The notes under the pieces: generated by a model
Seen by the model: only the letters and a program-made list of their open reading frames with translations
Databases searched by the model: none
Told to the model about the DNA's origin: nothing
NCBI GenBank assembly: GCA_021287065.1
Contig: JAJTBE010000125.1
Span: 1-64,000 of the forward strand
DNA from: Bacillota bacterium
Lineage (GTDB): Bacteria; Vulcanimicrobiota; JAJTBE01
Length of the DNA stretch: 64,000 nt
Direction of reading: 5' to 3'
Program-made: the position numbers and the translations under genes
Shown: in pieces, positions 8,981 through 17,198 of the stretch
Numbering within the stretch: position 1 is the stretch's first letter
Layout of the letters: each line of letters begins with the position of its first letter

Positions 8981-9184
8981 TCAGTTATTATTTTCCTGAG
9001 TAACCTTTACCATAAAACAGTGGGTTTTTCCGTCAAACGATACACCGCTGATCGTGCCATCAATTGAGCTGACAACATCGACGCCTTCGGAATTTTTTCC
9101 TATCACTCTTCCTTTTTGAATCTGTTCCCCGGTGCTGTAATAGGGGCCGCCTGAAGCGTCAACGCAATACTCCATTTCCTGCAT
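8981..9184 (-). CDS. small protein with biotinyl/lipoyl-like barrel features
   Basis: A 67-residue protein. The segment GKNSEGVDVVSSIDGTISGVSFDGKTHCFMVKV has the spacing of a lipoyl/biotinyl-like hammerhead (gly-rich turns between short strands) but lacks the M-K-M lysine that is modified in true carriers. Such domains also occur in efflux adaptors and RnfC-like proteins. AAGGAG lies about 11 nt upstream of the ATG. It sits 24 nt downstream of the TPR/carboxypeptidase-like gene on the same strand and converges on the pseudopilin cluster. Assigned as a real gene from its ribosome binding site and composition; function unknown. Confidence 0.6.
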   Translation of the reverse strand: MQEMEYCVDASGGPYYSTGEQIQKGRVIGKNSEGVDVVSSIDGTISGVSFDGKTHCFMVKVTQENNN

Positions 9185-9208
9185 CTTTTATGCTGCTCCT
9201 TACTTGTT

Positions 9209-10693
9209 TTATTTTCCGGAAGCAACATTGGGAACCACATCTTTTATCTCTTTATAAGGTTCTCTGTTGATTCCGTATTCAGGATCGACTGTGTTGAAAT
9301 AATTCACATCAGCATTATCCTGATTAAGTATAATACTATATTCGACAGGTTGTTTCAAATCCATTCGAAGATGCCATGAAATATTATATTCCACATCCAC
9401 AGCCCTCTGGTTTACAAAAGTTCCACTGTCCCAAATTCCAACAGTGTTGTAACCATAAGCATATCCGGGATAGTAGCTGACTCCTCCGATTATTCCTCCG
9501 GCATATGAACACCTGTTGTATCCGTAACCTGAGCTGATCCTTATATCTGCTTTTTTGACACTGAAAGGACCGATGCCGATTTTTCCATGATTGTTTTCCT
9601 TTATGATTACATTTGCTTTAATACCGGGAATACTATTGCGGCAGTCAGGTTTTACATAATCATAACGGTCGCATCTTCCGTAAAGGGGCGGGCAGGGGGG
9701 ATAGGGCGTATAATTGTTGTAGTAATAATCCTGAACATATCTTGTATATTTGTATTTTGAAAGGCAGACGAGGGCATAATTTCCATCGGGTTTAACCCCT
9801 TCAAATCTGAATCTGCCGGATCCGTCGGTTGTGGCGTAGTATTTTTCACCGCCTGTTATTCTCAGCAGGACGAGGTTTGTGCCTGAAGGGTTAAAAACCT
9901 GTCCTTTTTCATCCAGGCGGCTGACTGTGCCTTCGATGGAAGCTGTTGTTTTTTCAGCTGCATCTGCTGATTTTGTTTTGCTGTCCTGTGATTCTTTGTC
10001 CCTGTCGATTTTTCTTATTTCCATATCCTGAGGTTTTTTCAGGTTCATTGCTTTGGGATAGTTATGAGATTCTTTTACGGCAGGGGCAAGACTTGGTTTT
10101 ATTTCCGGTTTTTTTATGTCTGCATTGGAAGCTTGCTCTGTTTTGCCTGTTGTTACAGTCTGCGAAGTTCCGTCAGCTGATTTTTTTAATAATTCTTCTG
10201 CTGCCTCAGCTATTCTTGAACCAGGAGCAATCGTAACCAGTCGTTTTGCAAGGGATAGTGTAACCGAATTTTTGCGTGTGGGATTGTCTTCGATTTTTGA
10301 CCAGCACAGCATAAGATAATAGCAAGTTTCGGGGTTGCCGGGTTTGTATGAATCCGCAAGCTGAAATTCGTAGGCTGCCTGATGATAAAGGCTCTGATTG
10401 TAATATTCTATCCCTTTGGCAAAATGTTTTGACAATTCGCGGGAACTTTGGGAGTCGTTTTTGTTTTCTAAAGAAGGGGAGGTATTTGATTTCGGTTTTT
10501 CCTGAGATACTTTCTGAGAGGAGTTGTTGTTGTCGGTTAAGGTTTCTTCGGTTTTTGCCTGAGGTTTTTCCTGATTGCCGGATTTGGTGAGGATAGAAGC
10601 AATTAAAACTCCAAAAAGGGTTGAAGCAAAAACCACAATAACTATTATCACCACAAAAACAGGCAATGAGATGACAAAATGTCGATTTTTCAC
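9209..10693 (-). CDS. membrane-anchored protein with TPR-like and carboxypeptidase-regulatory-like domains
   Basis: About 494 residues. The GGAG at 10703-10706 is nine bases from GTG 10693, which I take as the start; an ATG at 10702 is too close to it and a TTG at 10708 overlaps it. An N-terminal transmembrane helix (VISLPVFVVIIVIVVFASTL) is followed by a polar linker rich in Gln, Asn, Ser and Lys. A TPR-like segment comes next (YYNQSLYHQAAYEFQLADSY). A beta-sandwich of the carboxypeptidase-regulatory-like type follows (ASIEGTVSRLDEKG, YYATTDGSGRFRFEGVKPDG). The C-terminal 200 residues are Tyr/Asn/Gly-rich with low complexity. Probably an envelope structural or adhesive protein. Confidence 0.75.
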   Translation of the reverse strand: MKNRHFVISLPVFVVIIVIVVFASTLFGVLIASILTKSGNQEKPQAKTEETLTDNNNSSQKVSQEKPKSNTSPSLENKNDSQSSRELSKHFAKGIEYYNQSLYHQAAYEFQLADSYKPGNPETCYYLMLCWSKIEDNPTRKNSVTLSLAKRLVTIAPGSRIAEAAEELLKKSADGTSQTVTTGKTEQASNADIKKPEIKPSLAPAVKESHNYPKAMNLKKPQDMEIRKIDRDKESQDSKTKSADAAEKTTASIEGTVSRLDEKGQVFNPSGTNLVLLRITGGEKYYATTDGSGRFRFEGVKPDGNYALVCLSKYKYTRYVQDYYYNNYTPYPPCPPLYGRCDRYDYVKPDCRNSIPGIKANVIIKENNHGKIGIGPFSVKKADIRISSGYGYNRCSYAGGIIGGVSYYPGYAYGYNTVGIWDSGTFVNQRAVDVEYNISWHLRMDLKQPVEYSIILNQDNADVNYFNTVDPEYGINREPYKEIKDVVPNVASGK

Positions 10694-10763
10694 AAAAATC
10701 ATCTCCAATCTTCAGATGAATCCGGAAGATTTACTGTGTCGGTCGGGATGACGCTGATGCTTG

Positions 10764-10943
10764 TTAGTTGAGAAATACGGGCCGTTTCAGCATTTCCTCG
10801 CTGAGCCAAATCCGTTTGCCGCAGTTCAGGCAGTAAAATTCGTGGTATCCGCCGGGCAAATCGTAATTGGGCTCCTTAACCATGTAGCCTTTGCAGCGGG
10901 AGCATATCATCCTTCTGTTGTAGAATAAATCTGAAAGCCTCAT
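10764..10943 (-). CDS. 59-residue zinc-ribbon protein, probably leaderless mRNA
   Basis: A short gene. The product begins MRLSDLFYNRRMICSRCKG and has two CxxC knuckles, CSRC (residues 14-17) and CLNC (38-41), 20 residues apart, followed by GKRIWLSEEM. That spacing fits a rubredoxin-like or transcription-factor zinc ribbon. There is no Shine-Dalgarno, but a good promoter (10950-10978) places the start of transcription on or next to the ATG, so the message is probably leaderless. It stands alone, divergent from the aldolase gene, and lies upstream of the TPR gene on the same strand. Composition and motif preservation support a real protein; function unknown. Confidence 0.65.
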   Translation of the reverse strand: MRLSDLFYNRRMICSRCKGYMVKEPNYDLPGGYHEFYCLNCGKRIWLSEEMLKRPVFLN

Positions 10944-10949
10944 ACATAA

Positions 10950-10978
10950 AGTATAACCAAAACCGGGGAAAATAGCAA
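10950..10978 (-). promoter_or_regulatory. sigma-70 promoter of the zinc-ribbon gene
   Basis: On the minus strand TTGCTA (10973-10978) and TATACT (10950-10955) are 17 bp apart. The usual start point, about 7 nt after the -10 box, falls at the ATG at 10943, implying a leaderless transcript. Confidence 0.5.
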
Positions 10979-11000
10979 TAATTTAAGTGCTAATGGGCAT

Positions 11001-11037
11001 AATAAAGGTAGAAAACGGCTATTCTCGAACCTTTATT
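11001..11037. repeat. 9-bp inverted repeat upstream of the aldolase gene
   Basis: AATAAAGGT (11001-11009) and ACCTTTATT (11029-11037) are a perfect inverted repeat with a 19-nt spacer, just upstream of the aldolase ribosome binding site. It may be an operator or a leader hairpin; no U-tract follows, so it is not a terminator. Confidence 0.45.
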
Positions 11038-11070
11038 CAGACATAAAAAAAACTGACAGGAGTGATTGTA

Positions 11071-11958
11071 ATGACACATCAGATTCTTGACAGTATGGCG
11101 CTGGGTGCCGGGAAACTTACCAGACTCAGGAGAATGCTTTTTAACCATGGACCGGAGAATGGTAAGCTTTTGATACTGCCGTATGATCAGGGGCTGGAAC
11201 ATGGGCCAAGGGATTTTTTCGACAATTACGAATCTCTCGACCCCAATTATATTCTGGATCTCGCCGTTGAGGGCAAATTTTCCGCTGTTGTACTTCATCA
11301 GGGGGTGGCGGAAAAGTATTATCACAGATATGCCGGCAAAATTCCGCTTGTACTCAAGCTGAACGGAAAAACCGATGTTCCATCGGAGGCTCAGGCATTA
11401 TCTCCTATTGTGTCTTCTGTGGAGGAAGCGGTTGCCCTTGGGGCGGACGGTGTGGGTTATACGGTCTATGTCGGCTCGCCTATGCAAACCGCTGATTTAA
11501 ACGCTTTAATGAAGGTCAGACAGGATGCGGCAAGGTTAGGTATGCCTCTGTTTATCTGGGCTTATCCGAGAGGTGAAGCTATTGATAAAATGGGCGGAAG
11601 AGAATGTTTTTATTCTGTGGATTATGCTGCGAGGTGTGCACTTGAACTTGGAGCAGATGTTGCGATTATTAACTATCCGACAAACAGTCCCGAAGACAGA
11701 TATCACTCGAAAAAACCTTATCAGTCGATGGAGTGGGATCCTGCCAAATGTCTGGTTCATGCCATAAAAGCTGCGGGAAATACCCTTGTGGTTGTAACCG
11801 GAGGCGGAAGAATGGACGACCCTGTGCTGCTTGCAAAAGCTGAACACAGCCTTGATGCAGGAGCTTCAGGATTGATTATTGGAAGAAATGTCTGGCAGAG
11901 AAGCAAGGTAAATGCACTTGAGATAATCAATAAAATTCATGTTCTTTTAAAGAAATAG
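11071..11958 (+). CDS. DhnA/FbaB-type class I aldolase homolog lacking the Schiff-base lysine
   Basis: A 295-residue TIM-barrel of the archaeal-type class I fructose-bisphosphate aldolase (DhnA/FbaB) family, starting at ATG 11071 after ACAGGAG. Family features: ILPYDQGLEHGPRDFF near residue 40, VLKLNGKTDVPS, the GADGVGYTVYVGS strand, FIWAYPRGEAI, and the phosphate-binding end VVTGGGRMDD and GLIIGRNVWQR. Known members form a Schiff base through Lys in a GADxxK motif (E. coli FbaB GADIVK). Here the same segment reads GADVAIINYP, with Ile199 at that place and no nearby Lys. Either it catalyses another reaction, uses a different lysine, or is inactive. It is transcribed alone and ends at a strong terminator. 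Confidence 0.85.
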   Translation: MTHQILDSMALGAGKLTRLRRMLFNHGPENGKLLILPYDQGLEHGPRDFFDNYESLDPNYILDLAVEGKFSAVVLHQGVAEKYYHRYAGKIPLVLKLNGKTDVPSEAQALSPIVSSVEEAVALGADGVGYTVYVGSPMQTADLNALMKVRQDAARLGMPLFIWAYPRGEAIDKMGGRECFYSVDYAARCALELGADVAIINYPTNSPEDRYHSKKPYQSMEWDPAKCLVHAIKAAGNTLVVVTGGGRMDDPVLLAKAEHSLDAGASGLIIGRNVWQRSKVNALEIINKIHVLLKK

Positions 11959-11973
11959 TTTTCAGACAAAAAT

Positions 11974-12016
11974 AAAGGGACAGCATTTTTGGAATAAAAA
12001 ACTGTCCCTTTTTTAT
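11974..12016. terminator. bidirectional Rho-independent terminator
   Basis: AAAGGGACAG (11974-11983) pairs with CTGTCCCTTT (12002-12011), flanked by T-runs on both strands. It separates the convergent aldolase and flavoprotein genes. Confidence 0.85.
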
Positions 12017-12027
12017 TATATCTGAAT

Positions 12028-12669
12028 TCAGGATACCATTCCGGCTCCCATTTCAAATGCTTTTTTACAGTCGATGGGAAAAATTTCTTCCCTTACTTTT
12101 GCCTTGTGGATGGGATCGAACCGTGTTACTTCAAATTTCGAATAGTCATCGAACTGGTAAGTGTCGAAACTGATGAGGGTTTCTGTGTTGCCGAAGACTC
12201 TTATCATCATATTTGTATTGAATTCGATATTTTTATCTATCCCCATAGCTTTAAGCATCTCTTCGTCAACATTCCCTGTGTAGATTATGGCGGATTTTAC
12301 TTTGCCGGGGAAAAGGGACTGGGGCGGGTTTTTGTATTCCATATACTGGAATGCAAGGCGTTCCATAAACGAAGCCATTTCGCCGCTGACTCTGCCCAGA
12401 TATATGGGTGAGCCGAGAATAATGGCGTCTGCTTCTTCTATTTTTTTGAAAACCGGTTTAAGATCATCTTTCACCGGACATCTGCCGTAGCTCTTTCCGC
12501 CGATGGTTTTGCAGGCAAAGCAGCTTATACATCCCTTGTAGTTAAGATCATAAAGATGGATAAGTTCTGTTTCTGCACCTTTTGAAGCTGCTCCTTCGAG
12601 GGCTTTTTCCAGAAGTGTGGCAGTGTTCCATTTTTTTCTCGGACTGCCGTTGATTGCAATGACTTTCAT
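12028..12669 (-). CDS. NAD(P)H-dependent FMN reductase / iron-sulfur flavoprotein family
   Basis: A 213-residue flavodoxin-fold protein. The N-terminal strand-loop IAINGSPRKKWNTATLL is the FMN-phosphate loop of NADPH-dependent FMN reductases. CISCFACK plus a Cys in GRCPVKDD gives the C-x2-C-x2-C-x(n)-C pattern of iron-sulfur flavoproteins (Isf), which carry a 4Fe-4S cluster; four Cys are seen here. ADAIILGSPIYLGRVSGEM is the second flavin-binding loop. GGAGGTC precedes the ATG. It is divergent from an HxlR regulator, a common arrangement in which the regulator controls the reductase in response to thiol or quinone stress. Electron donor and acceptor unknown. Confidence 0.88.
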   Translation of the reverse strand: MKVIAINGSPRKKWNTATLLEKALEGAASKGAETELIHLYDLNYKGCISCFACKTIGGKSYGRCPVKDDLKPVFKKIEEADAIILGSPIYLGRVSGEMASFMERLAFQYMEYKNPPQSLFPGKVKSAIIYTGNVDEEMLKAMGIDKNIEFNTNMMIRVFGNTETLISFDTYQFDDYSKFEVTRFDPIHKAKVREEIFPIDCKKAFEMGAGMVS

Positions 12670-12755
12670 ATTTTGACCTCCGCTTTTTGTTATTGAATAT
12701 AGAGTATAGTTTTTTATTGAGTATAAATAGAATTTATGTTAAAATCAGTATAACA

Positions 12756-12796
12756 TTGACACTATAAAAAGTGAAGTAGTTACAAAAAATCTACTT
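12756..12796. promoter_or_regulatory. promoter and candidate operator between flavoprotein and HxlR genes
   Basis: The 148-bp divergent region is very AT-rich. A consensus TTGACA lies at 12756-12761 facing the HxlR gene, though I see no clean -10 at the ideal spacing. AAGTAG (12774-12779) and CTACTT (12791-12796) form an inverted repeat with an 11-bp spacer, extended by GT/AC, a plausible binding site for the dimeric regulator. Confidence 0.4.
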
Positions 12797-12817
12797 ACTA
12801 TAGAATAGGATAGTTTT

Positions 12818-13156
12818 ATGAGCGGACAATGCAAAAATAATGAAAAATGTGTTCTGAAAATGGAAAAATTGCTGTCGTTGATTGGCAGTAAATGGACATT
12901 GCTGGTTTTAAGGGAGCTTGCCGCAGGTGAAAGAAGATTCAGCCAGATTCAGAAAGCCCTCGAAGGAATAAGCCCGAAAACCCTCTCCACAAGACTTCAG
13001 GAACTTGAGAATGCAGGAATAATTCTGAGGAAAGTTTTTGCTGAAGTTCCGCCGCATGTCGAATATTCACTTACACAAAAAGGAGAGGAACTCAGACATA
13101 TCCTTGACAGTCTTTTTGAATGGGCTGCAAGATATAAGGAACAGCAGGCTGATTAG
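12818..13156 (+). CDS. HxlR-family transcriptional regulator
   Basis: A 112-residue winged-helix protein of the HxlR/MarR-like family. The signature is LLSLIGSKWTLLVLRELAAGERRFSQIQ, followed by GISPKTLSTRLQELENAGIILRKVF (recognition helix and wing) and VEYSLTQKGEEL. Two Cys at the N-terminus (SGQC, KC) match the position used by redox-sensing members such as YodB/HypR. Its divergent neighbour is a flavoprotein, so it probably represses that gene and itself until an electrophile or oxidant modifies it; this is inference. Start: ATG with AGGATAG upstream. Its stop overlaps the end of trmFO on the other strand. Confidence 0.92.
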   Translation: MSGQCKNNEKCVLKMEKLLSLIGSKWTLLVLRELAAGERRFSQIQKALEGISPKTLSTRLQELENAGIILRKVFAEVPPHVEYSLTQKGEELRHILDSLFEWAARYKEQQAD

Positions 13157-14496
13157 ATCTCTGAAGATGCAAGCCATTCATCCATTGCTTTAACAGCTCT
13201 GTTTACTTTGGCAAGCTTTCTGTCTTTCTTTTTTGCCTTCATCTGTAATTCAGGCATTATACCAAAATTGGCATTCATCGGTTGAAAATTTTCGATTTCC
13301 GCATCGGTTATATGCTTAACAAGGCTTCCCAGAACAGTTTCAGGCGGAGGAATAACCGGGGGTTCACCATTCGAGTGCTTCCAGGCGTTTATGCCCGCAA
13401 GAAGGCCGGCTGCGGAAGATTCCGTATAACCTTCAACACCTGTAATCTGTCCCGCCATAAATACATCAGGAGAAGATTTCAGGCTGAACGACTGATTCAG
13501 GACTTTCGGGGAGTTTATGAAAATGTTCCTGTGCATAACTCCGTATCTTACAATTTCTGCATTTTCGAGGCCCGGAATCATCTGAACCAGTTTCTTCTGT
13601 TCGCCCCATTTGAGTCTTGTCTGAAAACCCACAAGGCTGTAAAGGGTGCCTTCGGAATTTTCCTTTCTTAACTGAACCACAGCTTCAGCTTTGTCATCAA
13701 GCCCCACAGGCTTCATCGGTCCGAAAAGAAGGGTCTGTTTGCCTCTGATTGCGATTTCCTCCACAGGCATGCAGCCTTCAAAGAAATGGCCTCGTTCGAA
13801 ATCGTGGGGGTCAACCCGCTCGGCATTAATCAGAAAATCGTAGAAAGCATCATATTCTTCCCGGCTCATGGAACAGTTGAGATAATCAGGAGTGCCTTTT
13901 CCATAACGGTTTGCAGCAAATGCTTTTGTGGTGTCTATGGATTCTGCGGTAATTACAGGTGAAACCGCATCGTAAAAGTAAAGAAAACCGCTTCCTATCA
14001 GTTCAGAAAGACTTTTTGCCATATTGTCCGATGTAAGGGGACCTGTGGCTATTACAGTTATACCTTCGGAAGGAATCTCTGATGCTTCACCGCGGATTAA
14101 TTCAAAACCGGGGCAGGACAAAAGTTTCTCTTCTATGTATTTTGAGAAGAGAATTCTATCGATGGCAAGAGCCTGTCCGGCAGGAACCCTTGTGTTGTCG
14201 GCAGCTTCCATTATCAGGGAGTTGAGTTTCCGCAATTCGGATTTCAATTCTCCCGGTGCGCCTTCCGGACTGTCGCTGCCCAGAGAATTGCTGCATACCA
14301 GTTCCGCAAGATTGTCGGTTGCATGAACGGGATTGGAAACTACAGGGCGCATTTCAAACATTCTGACACTGCCGCCCCGTCTGCATATCTGCCAGGCTGC
14401 CTCACAGCCCGCTAAACCACCGCCGATGATGGTTATTCCTGATTTTTTTCCTGTTCCTTCTGTAATTTTGCGTTCTCCATTTTCATTTTTGCACAT
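13153..14496 (-). CDS. trmFO: methylenetetrahydrofolate-tRNA-(uracil-5-)-methyltransferase TrmFO
   Basis: Makes ribothymidine at position 54 of tRNA using methylene-THF and FAD. Visible features: the FAD-binding dinucleotide loop ITIIGGGLAGCEAAWQI, MFEMRP, HATDNLAELVCSNSLGSD (family block), GRFE-like region GPMKPVGL, and the C-terminal QPMNANFGIMPEL. Length (447) is normal. The reading frame begins within the last 64 bases of topA, so the two are translationally coupled, as in many bacteria (topA-trmFO). The start ATG 14496 adds a roughly 20-residue polar tail before the FAD loop; no better ATG, GTG or TTG with a ribosome binding site is seen nearby. Confidence 0.96.
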   Translation of the reverse strand: MCKNENGERKITEGTGKKSGITIIGGGLAGCEAAWQICRRGGSVRMFEMRPVVSNPVHATDNLAELVCSNSLGSDSPEGAPGELKSELRKLNSLIMEAADNTRVPAGQALAIDRILFSKYIEEKLLSCPGFELIRGEASEIPSEGITVIATGPLTSDNMAKSLSELIGSGFLYFYDAVSPVITAESIDTTKAFAANRYGKGTPDYLNCSMSREEYDAFYDFLINAERVDPHDFERGHFFEGCMPVEEIAIRGKQTLLFGPMKPVGLDDKAEAVVQLRKENSEGTLYSLVGFQTRLKWGEQKKLVQMIPGLENAEIVRYGVMHRNIFINSPKVLNQSFSLKSSPDVFMAGQITGVEGYTESSAAGLLAGINAWKHSNGEPPVIPPPETVLGSLVKHITDAEIENFQPMNANFGIMPELQMKAKKKDRKLAKVNRAVKAMDEWLASSEI

Positions 14497-16976
14497 TTGT
14501 TATCAATACAGGCTTTGTATGGTCTGCCCTGTTTGGTGAATTTAAGTGTTACCATTTTTCCGCAAACTGAACATTTTTCATTCAAAGGCTTATACCAAGT
14601 GGCAAATTTGCAGTTGGGATAATTGCTGCATCCGTAGAATTTGCCTTTTCTGCTTCCCTTTTCAATGAGAGTTCCGCCGCAGCCATCTTCAGGGCAGGGG
14701 ACTCCGGTATCAACCACGATGGGTTTTGCGTTTTTACAGTCGGGGAAGCCTGAGCAAGCCATGAACTTGCCGAATCTGCCTCTTTTGATAACCATAGGTT
14801 TGCCGCATTTTTCGCAAACCTGATCGGTCATTTCCGGTTCCATTTCCACTTTGGGGATCTTCTGATCCGCATCTTTTAAGGTTACATTAAAGGGAACAAA
14901 GAACTTATCTATAACCTGAACCCAGTCTTCTTTTCCCTCTTCAACCATATCAAGCTTGTTTTCCATTCCCGCTGTGAAATCCACATTGAGAATATCCGGG
15001 AAAAACTCAGCCAGAAGGTCGTTTACCTTGTAACCAAGATCAGTGGGTCTCAATTTCTTTTCTAATATGGCAACATAGCCGCGCTTCTGGATTGTATCCA
15101 CGATAGGAGCGTATGTGCTAGGTCTTCCTATGCCTTTTTCCTCGAGCATCTTAATAAGAGTAGCTTCAGTAAATGCCGGCGGGGGCTGGGTGAAATGCTG
15201 AAGGGGCAAATATTTGTGAACTTTTACTTCTTCGCCTTCAACCAGATCGGGAAGTCTGCGTTTGTTCTTTGCTCCTGATTTTTCCTCTTCGTCAGAATTG
15301 TTGTTTTCTGCTTCCACATCAACAACGGTTCCATAAACTTTGGTAAAACCGGGGAACTTCACTCTTGAATCGTTGGCTCTGAAGAGATATTCTCCCGCTT
15401 CAATATCAACGGTGGTGATTTCCAATACACAGGGAGCCATCTGGCTGGCAAGGAATTTGTTCCAGATAAGCTCGTAAAGCCTGTAGGTATCTCTTTTAAG
15501 ATACTGTCTGAGATGATCGGGGGTGCGGTAAAGTGAAGTGGGGCGAATCGCTTCGTGGGCGTCCTGGGTTCTGCCCTTTACTGCAAACTGTCTTCCGCCT
15601 CCGCTGTATTCCTTACCGTAGTTTTCCGTTATAAATCTGTCGGCTTCCGCTCTTGCGCCTTCTGAAACTCTTGCAGAGTCGGTTCTCATATAAGTGATAA
15701 GACCGACGCGGCCCTCTGCACCTATATCAACGCCTTCGTAAAGTTCCTGAGCAATGGCCATGGTTTTCTGGGCTTTGAATCCCAGTTTGCGATGGGCTTC
15801 CTGCTGGAGGGTGCTGGTTCTGAAGGGAGGATAGGGATTCTGTTTCTTATCCTTTTTCTGAACCGATTTGACGATGAATTTACTCTTTTTCAGCTCGCTG
15901 ATTATTTCATCGGCGCCTTTTTTATCGGAAATCTCTACTTTTTTGCTTTTCTTTTTGAGAAGGTTCGCTTCAAAGGCATCTTTTTCAGAATGCTGAAGCT
16001 TTGAGGCAAGCACGCCGAGAGTCCAGTATTCTTCGGGAACAAAAGCGTCAATGTCCCTCTGTCTGTCGCATATAAGCTTGAGAGCCACAGACTGAACCCT
16101 GCCTGCGGATAAGCCTCCGGTGATTTTTCTCCAGAGAAGGGGGCTGAGGTTGTAACCTACGAGCCTGTCCAGAACCCTTCTTGCCTGCTGTGCGTTTACC
16201 AGATTGTCATTGATGACTCTGGGATTGCTTACGGCGTCTTCAAATGCGTTCTGGGTGATTTCGTGCAGCTCGATTCTCATTGGGTTTTCAACTTTTAAGA
16301 GCTGGGCGAGATGCCAGGCTATAGCTTCACCTTCGCGATCAGGGTCGGATGCGAGGAAGATTTTGCTGGATGCCTGAGCTGCTTTTCTCAATGCCTCAAT
16401 TGTTTCTTTTTTGCCTCTGATGGTTATGTAGCTGGGTGTGTATGCTTTTTCAACATCAATGCCAAGCTTGCTCTTGGGAAGGTCCCTTACATGACCCATA
16501 GATGCCATAACTCTGTATTTGCCTTTTGAATACTTTTCAAGGGTACGGGCTTTGGCAGGAGACTCAACAATAATGAGGCCTTTTCCCGAAGCTGCATTTT
16601 TAACGGTTTTGGAAGTAGTGCTTTTCTTTGCCGTTGTTTTTGTGGTTTTGGCTGCAGTAACTTTTTTTGTGGTTTTTGCAGTCTTTGAAGCTGCTGTTTT
16701 GGGTGCAGCTTTCCTTACAGTTTTTTTAGCCGGCTCAACAGTCTGATTGTCTTCAGAAACAGATTCCGTATCAGTAACTGTTTTCTTTACTGTTGTTTTC
16801 TTAACAGCCGGTTTTCGAACTGTCTTTTTGACTTCTTTTGTTTCGGATGAAGTTTCTTCTTCATCCTTTTTAGTTTTTTTAGTTGTGGAAGACTTTGTGC
16901 CTGAAGTCTTCGTAGTCTTTTTTACTGTAGAAACCGCCGATTTACCGGCAGGTTTAGACGATCTGGATACTGCCAA
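14433..16976 (-). CDS. topA: DNA topoisomerase I with a long basic N-terminal tail
   Basis: Relaxes negatively supercoiled DNA. After 130 residues rich in Lys, Thr, Ala and Ser (for example PAKKTVRKAAPKTAASKTAK) comes the Toprim domain (KGLIIVESPAKARTLEKYSK, FLASDPDREGEAIAWHL). The active-site Tyr is in GRVGLITYMRTDSARVS. Three C-terminal zinc ribbons follow: CEKCGKPM...CSGFPDC, CPEDGCGG...CSNYPNC and CSVCGKM...CIDNKC. The core is of standard length, so the 847 residues come from the tail, which resembles histone H1-like tails. The start is TTG 16976, set by GAGGTGG upstream. A promoter is at 17002-17030. It is co-transcribed with trmFO. Confidence 0.97.
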   Translation of the reverse strand: MAVSRSSKPAGKSAVSTVKKTTKTSGTKSSTTKKTKKDEEETSSETKEVKKTVRKPAVKKTTVKKTVTDTESVSEDNQTVEPAKKTVRKAAPKTAASKTAKTTKKVTAAKTTKTTAKKSTTSKTVKNAASGKGLIIVESPAKARTLEKYSKGKYRVMASMGHVRDLPKSKLGIDVEKAYTPSYITIRGKKETIEALRKAAQASSKIFLASDPDREGEAIAWHLAQLLKVENPMRIELHEITQNAFEDAVSNPRVINDNLVNAQQARRVLDRLVGYNLSPLLWRKITGGLSAGRVQSVALKLICDRQRDIDAFVPEEYWTLGVLASKLQHSEKDAFEANLLKKKSKKVEISDKKGADEIISELKKSKFIVKSVQKKDKKQNPYPPFRTSTLQQEAHRKLGFKAQKTMAIAQELYEGVDIGAEGRVGLITYMRTDSARVSEGARAEADRFITENYGKEYSGGGRQFAVKGRTQDAHEAIRPTSLYRTPDHLRQYLKRDTYRLYELIWNKFLASQMAPCVLEITTVDIEAGEYLFRANDSRVKFPGFTKVYGTVVDVEAENNNSDEEEKSGAKNKRRLPDLVEGEEVKVHKYLPLQHFTQPPPAFTEATLIKMLEEKGIGRPSTYAPIVDTIQKRGYVAILEKKLRPTDLGYKVNDLLAEFFPDILNVDFTAGMENKLDMVEEGKEDWVQVIDKFFVPFNVTLKDADQKIPKVEMEPEMTDQVCEKCGKPMVIKRGRFGKFMACSGFPDCKNAKPIVVDTGVPCPEDGCGGTLIEKGSRKGKFYGCSNYPNCKFATWYKPLNEKCSVCGKMVTLKFTKQGRPYKACIDNKCAKMKMENAKLQKEQEKNQE

Positions 16977-17001
16977 TTTACCACCTCATAGACAAGAAAG
17001 C

Positions 17002-17030
17002 TTTATAAATAGATTAACGATTAATTACAA
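17002..17030 (-). promoter_or_regulatory. sigma-70 promoter of topA-trmFO
   Basis: On the minus strand TTGTAA (17025-17030) and TATAAA (17002-17007) are 17 bp apart, 26 nt before the TTG start of topA. Confidence 0.5.
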
Positions 17031-17198
17031 TAATACTTCATTGAAATAATGGAGTAGAACGGAGTTCGTTTTTTTCTTATATATAAAAAAATCCTTCTTT
17101 TATTGTACAATTGATGAGAAAAAAATCAGGTATTTTTTTACACAGTGGAAACAGGGTGAAGGATTTATGTTGGCATGATTGAACCAATTCATTGATAA

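Noticed and set aside
17041-17198. TPP riboswitch before the ThiT-like gene
   Set aside because: I find neither CTGAGA nor the second conserved segment in the leader.
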